Positions 1-5,701 of a stretch of DNA of 6,819 nucleotides are shown one piece after another. The translations under genes were made by a program, and so were the position numbers. The DNA is from an uncultured Pedobacter sp. GTDB taxonomy: Bacteria; Bacteroidota; Bacteroidia; Sphingobacteriales; Sphingobacteriaceae. Below the pieces are notes generated by a model. It was not told where the DNA came from and searched no databases. It saw nothing but the letters and a program-made list of their open reading frames with translations. The stretch covers positions 1 to 6,819 of the forward strand of contig CAMLDJ010000292.1 of NCBI GenBank assembly GCA_946478755.1, given 5' to 3'. Every line of letters begins with the position of its first letter. The first letter of the stretch is position 1.

Positions 1-53
1 GCATCTCCTCCAGATGTTAATACTGCGATGTTTTTAATATTTGGTTTCATCAT
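1..53 (-). CDS. pfkA: 6-phosphofructokinase, N-terminal fragment (runs off the window)
   Basis: Reading the minus strand from an ATG at 53 gives MMKPNIKNIAVLTSGGDA, and then the window ends. A short beta strand leading into TSGGDA is the hallmark N-terminus of the PfkA-type ATP-dependent 6-phosphofructokinases, where the glycine-rich loop binds the nucleotide; the family normally continues PGMNA. The enzyme phosphorylates fructose 6-phosphate to fructose 1,6-bisphosphate, the committing step of glycolysis in the cytoplasm. Two tandem in-frame ATGs (51-53 and 48-50) are possible starts, and neither has a clear Shine-Dalgarno sequence. The gene is divergent from the NrtR-type regulator, and a 15-bp palindrome lies 19 bp upstream of its first ATG. 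Only 17 full codons are visible, so the assignment rests on this motif alone, but the motif is highly characteristic. Confidence 0.85.
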   Translation of the reverse strand, partial: MMKPNIKNIAVLTSGGD

Positions 54-72
54 TTATACTTACGAATATAAG

Positions 73-87
73 GTGTATTTTTTACAC
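73..87. promoter_or_regulatory. Palindrome GTGTA-N5-TACAC, candidate operator (pfkA-proximal)
   Basis: GTGTATTTTTTACAC is a perfect 5+5 inverted repeat around a 5-nt centre. It lies 19 bp upstream of the first pfkA ATG, a position where a bound repressor would block transcription. The same half-sites with the same spacing recur at 331-345, and both copies have a G on the left and a T on the right. The likely ligand is the adjacent NrtR-type winged-helix regulator, a family whose members often control neighbouring genes. The link is inference from position, and no known consensus is claimed. Confidence 0.4.
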
Positions 88-243
88 TAAGTAATTTATT
101 TTGCATTTTTCCTGTGTTATTACAAAATAAAGAGATTGTTATCAATAATTTCCCTGGCAAAGGTCATAAATTTAAGTTTGTTGGGCAGTAGCTGTTATAA
201 GTCTGAACACAGCCTAATCTTTTAAGGAGCAACTGGAGTGCAC

Positions 244-318
244 ATGAGTTTATTAAATAAAGATAAGTTTGATAAGATACCGGAGGTGTCGTACTACCTA
301 TTTTCTAAAGCAGCTTAA
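244..318 (+). CDS. Possible small ORF, 24 codons, unknown function
   Basis: An ATG at 244 opens a 24-codon frame ending in TAA at 316-318, translating as MSLLNKDKFDKIPEVSYY followed by LFSKAA. A GGAG lies at 235-238, five bases before the ATG. An AAGGAG at 224-229 would suit an in-frame GTG at 238 (two codons longer). Such a clear Shine-Dalgarno is unusual in this window, which is the main support. The peptide is Lys/Asp-rich in its first half and has no membrane segment or recognised motif. It may be a chance ORF: a 27-codon minus-strand frame (305-388) overlaps its end. Confidence 0.2.
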   Translation: MSLLNKDKFDKIPEVSYYLFSKAA

Positions 319-330
319 TAAAGGTTAATG

Positions 331-345
331 GTGTAATAAATACAC
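331..345. promoter_or_regulatory. Palindrome GTGTA-N5-TACAC, candidate operator (regulator-proximal)
   Basis: GTGTAATAAATACAC repeats the half-sites and spacing of the palindrome at 73-87, with an unrelated central pentamer (ATAAA against TTTTT). Conserved arms around a divergent centre are what is expected of a dimeric-protein binding site rather than a copied repeat. It lies 184 bp upstream of the regulator's proposed TTG start and 258 bp from the first copy, so it could serve autoregulation or looping. No other exact copy was noticed in the window. Confidence 0.4.
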
Positions 346-529
346 TTAATGGAATTTGTTTTTTTGCAGTTTCAAAAGTTATTTGCATTTTGGTGTCAAA
401 TGTTATTCGTTTAAAATATTGAAGCGGTGAAAAGGGGCGATTGAGAAGAATTAAAAAAAAAGTAACATGCCTCTAAAAGGCTTAAAATAGGGTTTTAAAA
501 TAAATTACTGATTTGTAAAAATTAATGTT

Positions 530-1219
530 TTGAAAGAAGTCTTGCCAAAATTTAATTCCACTTTCTCAATTGATTGTGTGCTATTCGGATTTGATGAAGG
601 AGAATTGAAAATTCTTTTAATTGAAAGGAATGAAGAACCTTTTAAGGATTGGTGGGCCTTACCGGGCAACCTGGTTGAAGAGGATGAAAGCCTGGACCAG
701 TCAGCCACCAGGATCCTTCACGAGCTTACAGGCTTGAGTGATATTTATATGGAACAATATTATACTTTTGGCGATGTGAACAGGCACCCACAGGGTCGGG
801 TGGTAAGTATAGCTTATTATGCGCTTCTAAGATTGGGCGGGGATAAGGTGGTCAAACCGATCAGCAATTATGCGAAACAAGCCTACTGGAGAAATGTTAA
901 AGATCTGCCAAGACTTGCATTTGATCATCAGCAGATCTTTGAAAAGGGAATGGAAAAGATCAAAAGGCGGATTAAACATCAGCCCATTGCATTTGAGCTG
1001 TTACCGGAGAAATTTACCCTTACTCAGCTTCAAAATGTATATGAAGTCATCCTGAATAAAAAGTTGGATAAGCGTAATTTCAGAAAAAAGATGCTGAGCT
1101 TTGGCGTATTGAGAGACTTAAATGAAAAACAATATGGGGTTTCGTTCAGGGCGGCCACCCTATATAAGTTCGATAAAAGGAAATACGCCAAATTGTTTGG
1201 CAAGGAAATATCTTTTTAG
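530..1219 (+). CDS. NrtR-type transcriptional regulator (degenerate Nudix domain plus winged helix)
   Basis: This 229-aa cytoplasmic protein has the two-domain build of the Nudix-related (NrtR) regulators. Residues about 9-145 form a Nudix fold with the signature LPGNLVEEDESL at 44-55 and the helix after it. The Nudix box G-x5-E-x7-REUxEExGU is broken: its first Gly is N47, E53 and R61 remain, but REUxEE reads RILHEL (61-66), so two metal-binding Glu are Ile62 and Leu66. It is therefore probably a ligand sensor rather than a hydrolase. Residues about 152-229 (FELLPEKFTLTQLQNVYEVI, then LDKRNFRKKM) are the characteristic C-terminal winged helix that binds DNA. Family members sense ADP-ribose (NAD regulation) or sugars such as arabinose in Bacteroides. 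Flanking pfkA and a sugar kinase favour a sugar signal here, by inference. The start is a TTG at 530: no in-frame ATG exists after the upstream TGA (509-511), and no strong ribosome binding site is present. Confidence 0.88.
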   Translation: MKEVLPKFNSTFSIDCVLFGFDEGELKILLIERNEEPFKDWWALPGNLVEEDESLDQSATRILHELTGLSDIYMEQYYTFGDVNRHPQGRVVSIAYYALLRLGGDKVVKPISNYAKQAYWRNVKDLPRLAFDHQQIFEKGMEKIKRRIKHQPIAFELLPEKFTLTQLQNVYEVILNKKLDKRNFRKKMLSFGVLRDLNEKQYGVSFRAATLYKFDKRKYAKLFGKEISF

Positions 1220-1238
1220 CCTGCCCATAGCTGCAGGC
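1219..1238. repeat. Hairpin GCCTGC/GCAGGC directly after the regulator stop codon
   Basis: A perfect 6-bp GC-rich inverted repeat (1219-1224 and 1233-1238) encloses an 8-nt loop and begins on the last base of the regulator's TAG. No T tract follows on the plus strand, so it is not a terminator by itself. It sits just before the strong terminator at 1243-1279 and may stabilise the 3' end of the mRNA. Confidence 0.4.
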
Positions 1239-1242
1239 CATT

Positions 1243-1279
1243 AAAAAACCCCGGAAGCATAGACTTGCGGGGTTTTTTT
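1243..1279. terminator. Bidirectional Rho-independent terminator
   Basis: AAAAAACCCCG (1243-1253) pairs with CGGGGTTTTTT (1268-1278), an 11-bp stem with a GC core flanked by A and T tracts on either side. The loop can be shortened further by AAG (1255-1257) pairing with CTT (1264-1266). T runs follow the GC core on both strands, so it can end transcription of the regulator (stop at 1219) and of the convergent kinase (stop at 1298). Confidence 0.9.
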
Positions 1280-1297
1280 ATTTATTGGAATGGGTTG

Positions 1298-2155
1298 TTA
1301 CTTTTTGGCGATATGCAGGTGATAATCAACCAGGTCGTCTATAGGAGAGCGGATGATCTTTCCGATACCCATTTCATACCTGTCGGCCACCACACTCAAC
1401 ACATCCCTGAAGCTGTAGCCTACAGATCCGACACAATTAAGCTTGTAGTCTTTATAATTGGGATAATGCTTAACCAGGCTATCAAAAAATGCGGTGAAAG
1501 CATAGTTAATGGTGTCGAAGGTGTAATCCTCATAATTGTCTTTAAAATCATATAAGAACTTACTAAAGCCTGCGCAAAAACGATTAGGCAGCGGCTTGTT
1601 GTAAATTTGATCAAAGATGTCTTCGTTTGTTAAGGCATAATTATCATAGAAGCTTTCTCTAAGCCCTTTAGGCATATAGCCTCTCATGTAATCCGCTAAT
1701 ATTTTTTTCCCGATAAAACATCCGCTGCCCTCGTCACCCAGAAAATACCCTAAGGAATCAATATTGAGTGTAATGTCCTTCCCGTCGTAAAGACAGCTGT
1801 TCGTTCCAGTTCCTAATATTGCTGCAAAACCAGCCTCATCACCCAGTAAGGCCCTGCAGGATGCAAGAAGGTCATGGCCAATATTAATTTTAGCATTAGG
1901 AAAAACCTGTTGCATCGCATCAGCTACAATTTTTCGGTTCACATCTGTAGAGCAGCCTGCGCCATAATAGTTTACTTCGGTTAGCTTTTCTGTTTCCAGA
2001 TGATCTGGAAGCGATTTGCTGAGCGACTCGACAATATATTCGGTTTTGGAAAAATATGGGTTATAGCCTTCAGTATTAAAAAGAATTTTCCTGCCAGCTT
2101 CATTAATTAGACACCAATTTGTTTTGGTCGATCCCCCGTCTGCAATTACTATCAT
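1298..2155 (-). CDS. BadF/BadG/BcrA/BcrD-family sugar kinase, probable N-acetylglucosamine or glucosamine kinase
   Basis: The 285-aa product has the ASKHA (actin/hexokinase/Hsp70) ATPase fold of the N-acetylglucosamine kinase family, with typical length for bacterial members. Visible motifs are the phosphate-1 loop DGGSTKT (6-12), HD at 94-95 with Asp95 placed as the family's catalytic base, the phosphate-2 segment AAILGTGTNS (111-120), GDEGSGCFIG (140-149), and the adenosine-binding segment NCVGSVGY (240-247). Such kinases phosphorylate amino sugars (GlcNAc, glucosamine, MurNAc) with ATP in the cytoplasm, feeding cell-wall recycling or chitin-derived sugars into metabolism. The exact substrate cannot be read from sequence. 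BadF-type 2-hydroxyacyl-CoA dehydratase activators share the fold but carry an Fe-S cluster with conserved Cys residues that are not recognisable here. The ATG at 2155 puts the phosphate-1 loop at the N-terminus as expected; its leader is A/G-rich without a strong Shine-Dalgarno. It converges on the NrtR-type regulator through a shared terminator. Confidence 0.85.
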   Translation of the reverse strand: MIVIADGGSTKTNWCLINEAGRKILFNTEGYNPYFSKTEYIVESLSKSLPDHLETEKLTEVNYYGAGCSTDVNRKIVADAMQQVFPNAKINIGHDLLASCRALLGDEAGFAAILGTGTNSCLYDGKDITLNIDSLGYFLGDEGSGCFIGKKILADYMRGYMPKGLRESFYDNYALTNEDIFDQIYNKPLPNRFCAGFSKFLYDFKDNYEDYTFDTINYAFTAFFDSLVKHYPNYKDYKLNCVGSVGYSFRDVLSVVADRYEMGIGKIIRSPIDDLVDYHLHIAKK

Positions 2156-2324
2156 CTTAATTTCTTTTTTTCTTGATAAAAGTAAATAATCCTGCTGTTT
2201 TAGTACTGTTTTTACTCATAGATTTAATTTTTTGGTTTTGGTTAGCTAATTATTTTTCTGCGTTTAAATGTGTTTTATCCGTGTTTTTGTCGGTTTTTTA
2301 GGTTAGGATATTGTTAAATAAACA

Positions 2325-2381
2325 CTAAGCTAAAATTACACTTGTTATTTTAAAATCCAAATTTAAAATTCTAAGCTAAAA
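2325..2381. repeat. 11-bp direct repeat CTAAGCTAAAA, period 46
   Basis: Exact copies lie at 2325-2335 and 2371-2381, and the DNA between them contains a smaller TTTAAAAT repeat. The arrangement lies between two divergent genes, so it could be paired protein-binding sites. In sequence this AT-rich, chance is a real alternative. Confidence 0.4.
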
Positions 2382-2427
2382 AACGGTGCTAAAAATCGCT
2401 TCACCTCCATTAAGTTTTATCCTAATA

Positions 2428-2461
2428 TTGCTGGTAATTTGAAAAGGCTTGAGTAATATTG
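2428..2461 (+). promoter_or_regulatory. Weak candidate promoter for the ltaE-accC-ribE operon
   Basis: TAATATTG at 2454-2461 differs in one position from the Bacteroidota -7 consensus TAnnTTTG, and a TTG at 2428-2430 stands 23 bp upstream as a possible -33 element. This would give an untranslated leader of roughly 100 nt before the ATG at 2570. The match is modest and such AT-rich hits are common. Confidence 0.2.
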
Positions 2462-2569
2462 TATAGAAAATATATGCAATGAAACCATCGTGATTTTACA
2501 GATCACACAATGGAATAACTCCAGGATCATGATAGCTTCATCACAAATGAAAAAACAATATAGAAACAG

Positions 2570-3604
2570 ATGAAAATAGATCTCAGAAGTGATACAGTTA
2601 CCGTTCCGGACGCAGGTATGCTGGAGGCCATGATGACTGCCAAAGTTGGTGACGATGTGTTTGGAGAAGATGAAACGGTACATGCATTAGAGCACAAGCT
2701 CGCTACCATGTTTAACATGGGGGCGGGACTGTTTTGTCCTTCCGGAACAATGACCAACCAGATTGCCATCAAGTGTTTTACCAAGCCAATGGACGAGGTG
2801 ATCTGCGACCAGGGATCGCATGTATATCGTTATGAAAGGGGCGGGATCGCCTATCATTCTATGGCTTCTGTAAGATTGGTAAACGGGAAAAGGGGAATCC
2901 TTACTCCAGAGCTTATTGAGCCTGAAATAAATGAAGAAAATATCCACTATCCGAATTCCAGTTTGGTTGTATTAGAAAATACCGCCAACAAGGGGGGAGG
3001 TGCCTGTTATAATCTAGCTCAAATAGAACCCATTCATACCCTTTGTAATATCAAAGGACTAAAATTGCACCTGGATGGAGCAAGGATATTTAATGCCTTG
3101 CTGGCAACAGGTGATCATGCATCGGACTACGGGCGGTATTTTGACGGAATTTCTGTTTGCCTTTCCAAAGGACTTGGCGCCCCCGTTGGTTCCGTATTAC
3201 TGGGCTCGAAAGCGACTATTGAAGCCGCTGTTAAAATTCGTAAAGCCTTCGGCGGAGGAATGCGTCAGGCAGGATTTTTAGCTGCAGCAGGTATTTATGC
3301 ACTGCAGCATAACATCCCTAAACTGGCTACAGACCACCGGCATGCCCGGGCTCTTGGCGAGGCATTGAATCGTGTGGATTATGTCGCATCTGTGCTGCCG
3401 GTAGAAACCAATATAGTCGTATTTGAGGTCGCTGAAGGGATCACACCTCAGCGTGTGGTGCAGCAGCTGGCAGAAAAAGGGATATTATGTAATGTCACAG
3501 GACCAAAAACGGTAAGGATGGTGACACATCTCAATATTTCGGAAGAAATGATAGGCGTAGCTGTAGAAAACATAATACATTTGCACCTATCAGCTCATAA
3601 ATAA
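2570..3604 (+). CDS. ltaE: Low-specificity L-threonine aldolase (PLP enzyme)
   Basis: A 344-aa fold-type I PLP enzyme that cleaves L-threonine or L-allo-threonine to glycine and acetaldehyde in the cytoplasm. The N-terminal IDLRSDTVT (3-11) and GDDVFGED (27-34) are family signatures. By correspondence with the well-studied E. coli enzyme, His84 stacks on the PLP ring, Asp169 and Arg172 (HLDGAR, 167-172) bind the cofactor, and Lys200 in SVCLSKGLGAPVGS (195-208) forms the Schiff base. His126 and the GGGMRQAG loop (228-235) are also conserved. Length is normal and no key residue is missing. The ATG start places RSDTVT at the usual distance from the N-terminus; the leader is A-rich with little Shine-Dalgarno. 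It is the first gene of a probable three-gene operon, with 11 nt to the biotin carboxylase. Confidence 0.95.
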   Translation: MKIDLRSDTVTVPDAGMLEAMMTAKVGDDVFGEDETVHALEHKLATMFNMGAGLFCPSGTMTNQIAIKCFTKPMDEVICDQGSHVYRYERGGIAYHSMASVRLVNGKRGILTPELIEPEINEENIHYPNSSLVVLENTANKGGGACYNLAQIEPIHTLCNIKGLKLHLDGARIFNALLATGDHASDYGRYFDGISVCLSKGLGAPVGSVLLGSKATIEAAVKIRKAFGGGMRQAGFLAAAGIYALQHNIPKLATDHRHARALGEALNRVDYVASVLPVETNIVVFEVAEGITPQRVVQQLAEKGILCNVTGPKTVRMVTHLNISEEMIGVAVENIIHLHLSAHK

Positions 3605-3615
3605 ATTCATCCTCC

Positions 3616-5100
3616 ATGAAGAAAATTTTGATAGCCAATAGGGGCGAAATCGCATTGCGTATCATGCGTTCTGCCCGGGAAATGGGGATAAAGACGGTTG
3701 CCGTATATTCAGAAGCAGACCGGCAATCCTTACATGTGCTTTATGCAGATGAGGCGGTGTGTATAGGCCCCGCTCCATCTAACCAATCTTATCTTGTCGG
3801 CGAAAAAATCATCGCAGCCTGCAAGGCCACAGGCGCGGAAGCCATCCATCCGGGATATGGCTTTTTATCAGAAAATGCTGCTTTTGCAAGATTGGTGAAG
3901 GCCGAGGGATTGATCCTGATCGGGCCTACACCCGAAGCGATGGAAATCATGGGAAATAAGTTATCGGCCAAAGCTGCGGCTTTAAAGTATAAGATTCCTA
4001 TGGTTCCCGGTACAGAAGAGGCCATCACCGACGTTGAAGAGGCCAGGCAAAGAGCAATAGCTGTTGGATTCCCAATCCTCATCAAGGCCGCTGCAGGGGG
4101 CGGGGGCAAAGGGATGCGCGTGGTTGAACAGGCAGCTGATTTTGAAGAACAGATGCATCTGGCCGTCAGTGAAGCTGTATCTGCGTTTGGTGATGGCGCT
4201 GTGTTCATTGAACGTTACGTTTCTTCACCGCGACATATAGAAATACAGGTGCTTGGCGATACGCATGGCAATATCGTTCATCTTTTTGAACGGGAATGTT
4301 CCATTCAAAGAAGGCATCAAAAGGTGATTGAAGAAGCTCCTTCCAGCATTCTGACTCAGGAAATAAGAAACAAAATGGGTAAATGTGCCGTGGATGTGGC
4401 CCGTTCTGTAAACTATATAGGTGCAGGAACCGTAGAATTTATCCTCGACGAAAACCTCGATTTCTTCTTTCTGGAGATGAATACCCGCTTGCAGGTAGAG
4501 CACCCGGTCACAGAGATGATCACCGGACTCGATCTTGTGAAGGAACAAATTAAAATTGCCAGGGGCGAGCGGCTTTCTTATCAGCAGGAGGACCTCAAAA
4601 TTAATGGGCACGCCATAGAGCTGCGGGTATATGCCGAGGATCCTGAAAATAATTTCCTTCCTGATATAGGCGTTTTGCAGACTTATAAAACCCCTAAAGG
4701 CTACGGTGTAAGGGTTGATGACGGCTTTGAACAGGGGATGGAAATTCCAATCTATTATGATCCGATGATCGCAAAGCTGATCACCTATGGCAAAAGCAGG
4801 GAAGAGGCCATGGAAAGGATGGTTCGTGCAATTGACGAGTACCAGATCACCGGTATACAGACCACATTGGGATTTGGTAAATTTGTGATGCTGCATGATG
4901 CCTTTAAATCGGGGAAATTCGACACCCACTTTGTAAGCAAATACTTTAATGCGGGAAGTTTGAAAATTGAAAATGAGGAGGAAGCACTTATAGCGGCCCT
5001 GTTTGGCGCCTTGTCTTTAAAGAAACAAGTCGCTTCAGACCTTCAGTCCGAGCAGAAAAGCAGTGTAAGTAACTGGAGAAGAAACAGAATAAATAAATAG
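3616..5100 (+). CDS. accC: Biotin carboxylase subunit of acetyl-/acyl-CoA carboxylase, with C-terminal tail
   Basis: This subunit uses ATP and bicarbonate to carboxylate biotin carried on a separate protein. The 494-aa chain shows the N-terminal domain KILIANRGEIA (3-13) with HPGYGFLSEN (78-87), the ATP-grasp domain with Lys115, Lys157 and the glycine loop GGGGKGM (161-167), ERECSIQRRHQK (225-236), metal ligands Glu274 and Glu287 (LEMNTR, 286-291), RLQVEHPVTE (291-300), and Arg337 in ELRVYAED (335-342). Active-site numbering runs one behind E. coli AccC. The chain is about 45 residues longer than E. coli AccC: a tail from about 450 (EEEALIAAL, then SNWRRNR near the end) resembles the linker of acyl- or propionyl-CoA carboxylase alpha chains just before their biotin domain. 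No biotin-attachment motif (MKM) follows. It may therefore serve an acyl-CoA carboxylase rather than fatty-acid synthesis. The ATG has no Shine-Dalgarno. Partners are not in the window. Confidence 0.93.
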   Translation: MKKILIANRGEIALRIMRSAREMGIKTVAVYSEADRQSLHVLYADEAVCIGPAPSNQSYLVGEKIIAACKATGAEAIHPGYGFLSENAAFARLVKAEGLILIGPTPEAMEIMGNKLSAKAAALKYKIPMVPGTEEAITDVEEARQRAIAVGFPILIKAAAGGGGKGMRVVEQAADFEEQMHLAVSEAVSAFGDGAVFIERYVSSPRHIEIQVLGDTHGNIVHLFERECSIQRRHQKVIEEAPSSILTQEIRNKMGKCAVDVARSVNYIGAGTVEFILDENLDFFFLEMNTRLQVEHPVTEMITGLDLVKEQIKIARGERLSYQQEDLKINGHAIELRVYAEDPENNFLPDIGVLQTYKTPKGYGVRVDDGFEQGMEIPIYYDPMIAKLITYGKSREEAMERMVRAIDEYQITGIQTTLGFGKFVMLHDAFKSGKFDTHFVSKYFNAGSLKIENEEEALIAALFGALSLKKQVASDLQSEQKSSVSNWRRNRINK

Positions 5101-5110
5101 GGGAACGGAT

Positions 5111-5695
5111 ATGTTTACAGGGATTATAGAAACACTTGGAGAAGTCAAAAATATAGCAGCGGAGGGAACGAACCTGCATTTTACCATTCAGTCGGCCATT
5201 AGCAATGCGCTTAAAATAGACCAGAGTGTGGCCCATAATGGGGTTTGTTTAACAGTAGTTTCATTAACTGACGATACCCATACCGTCACCGCCATACAGG
5301 AAACGCTGGAGAAAAGCAATATGCAATACCTGAAGCTTGGAAGCAAGGTGAATCTGGAGCGTTGTATGCAGATGAACGGCCGGCTAGACGGACATATTGT
5401 ACAGGGACACGTAGATCAAACAGCCGTTTGTGTGAAGCGGACCGAACTCGATGGCAGCTGGGAATACCGGTTTAAATACGATGCTGAAAACGGCAATGTA
5501 ACCGTTGAAAAAGGCTCGGTATGCATCAATGGCATCAGCTTAACTGTAGTAGGATCTGAAAGAGATGAGTTTTCCGTATTTATCATTCCCTATACATTTG
5601 AACACACCAATCTGCATGAGGTGGAAGTCGGCGATACCGTAAACATCGAATTTGATATTATTGGCAAGTACGTAGCGCGGTTGGTAAACCGGTAA
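5111..5695 (+). CDS. ribE: Riboflavin synthase, alpha chain
   Basis: This enzyme dismutates two 6,7-dimethyl-8-ribityllumazine molecules to riboflavin plus a pyrimidinedione, the last step of riboflavin synthesis. The 194-aa chain has two tandem lumazine-binding barrels. The N-terminal one starts with MFTGIIE (1-7) and contains NGVCLTVV (43-50). The second begins around GHIVQGHVDQT (94-104) and contains KGSVCINGISLTVVG (134-148), then FSVFIIPYTFEHTNL (154-168) and FDIIGKYVAR (181-190). Residues matching the known catalytic set are present: Cys46, His100, Lys134, Ser143, Thr145 and Asp182. Length is at the short end of the normal range. The start is fixed by the conserved MFTG and by an AGGGGA ribosome binding site (5099-5104). 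It begins 10 nt after accC, so it is probably cotranscribed. No FMN riboswitch-like leader is present, as expected inside an operon. Confidence 0.96.
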   Translation: MFTGIIETLGEVKNIAAEGTNLHFTIQSAISNALKIDQSVAHNGVCLTVVSLTDDTHTVTAIQETLEKSNMQYLKLGSKVNLERCMQMNGRLDGHIVQGHVDQTAVCVKRTELDGSWEYRFKYDAENGNVTVEKGSVCINGISLTVVGSERDEFSVFIIPYTFEHTNLHEVEVGDTVNIEFDIIGKYVARLVNR

Positions 5696-5701
5696 ATTAC
5701 C
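5678..5701 (+). terminator. Weak terminator-like hairpins at the ribE/TPR-gene junction
   Basis: CGGTT (5678-5682) can pair with AACCG (5687-5691) around a GGTA loop. Alternatively GGTAA (5683-5687) can pair with TTACC (5697-5701), which is followed by TTTT (5702-5705). The stems exclude each other and are only 5 bp, so termination here would be inefficient at best. It is listed because the convergent genes leave no other room for a terminator. Confidence 0.2.

Larger units (their letters stand above)
54..529. other. Intergenic region between divergent pfkA and the NrtR-type regulator
   Basis: This AT-rich stretch contains two GTGTA-N5-TACAC palindromes (73-87 and 331-345), one possible small ORF (244-318), an imperfect inverted repeat CATTTTG-gtg-TCAAATG (386-402), a run of nine A residues (453-461), a short GCCT/AGGC hairpin (469-481) and an AT-only inverted repeat TTAAAA/TTTTAA (482-498). 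No convincing TTTG/TAnnTTTG promoter pair of the Bacteroidota type was found for either flanking gene. At 476 bp it is long for a simple divergent promoter region, so it may hold regulatory DNA or a small transcript. Confidence 0.6.
2156..2569. other. Intergenic region between the divergent kinase and threonine aldolase genes
   Basis: A 414-bp, very AT-rich divergent promoter region. It holds a TTAGCTAA palindrome (2242-2249), an 11-bp direct repeat CTAAGCTAAAA (2325-2335 and 2371-2381), a TTTAAAAT pair (2349-2356 and 2362-2369) and a TAATATTG pair (2423-2430 and 2454-2461). A minus-strand TAAATTTG (2358-2365) matches the Bacteroidota -7 box but has no matching -33 element. No credible gene or RNA is visible. 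Confidence 0.55.

Noticed and set aside
305..388. A 27-codon minus-strand ORF (starts MQITFETAKK)
   Set aside because: It has no ribosome binding site, overlaps the better-supported small plus-strand ORF, and is of a length expected by chance in AT-rich DNA.
469..481. GCCT-ctaaa-AGGC hairpin as a terminator
   Set aside because: The stem is only 4 bp and no T tract follows; no gene ends just upstream.
2358..2365. Minus-strand TAAATTTG as the kinase promoter -7 box
   Set aside because: It matches the -7 consensus, but no TTG element lies at the right distance upstream and it is about 200 bp from the kinase start.
2401..2408. Perfect Shine-Dalgarno GGAGGTGA on the minus strand
   Set aside because: No ATG, GTG or TTG follows at a usable distance on that strand and no ORF uses it.
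4225..4929. Long 234-codon open frame on the minus strand inside accC
   Set aside because: It lies entirely within a clear biotin carboxylase gene on the other strand and shows no recognisable domain; it is an antisense shadow.
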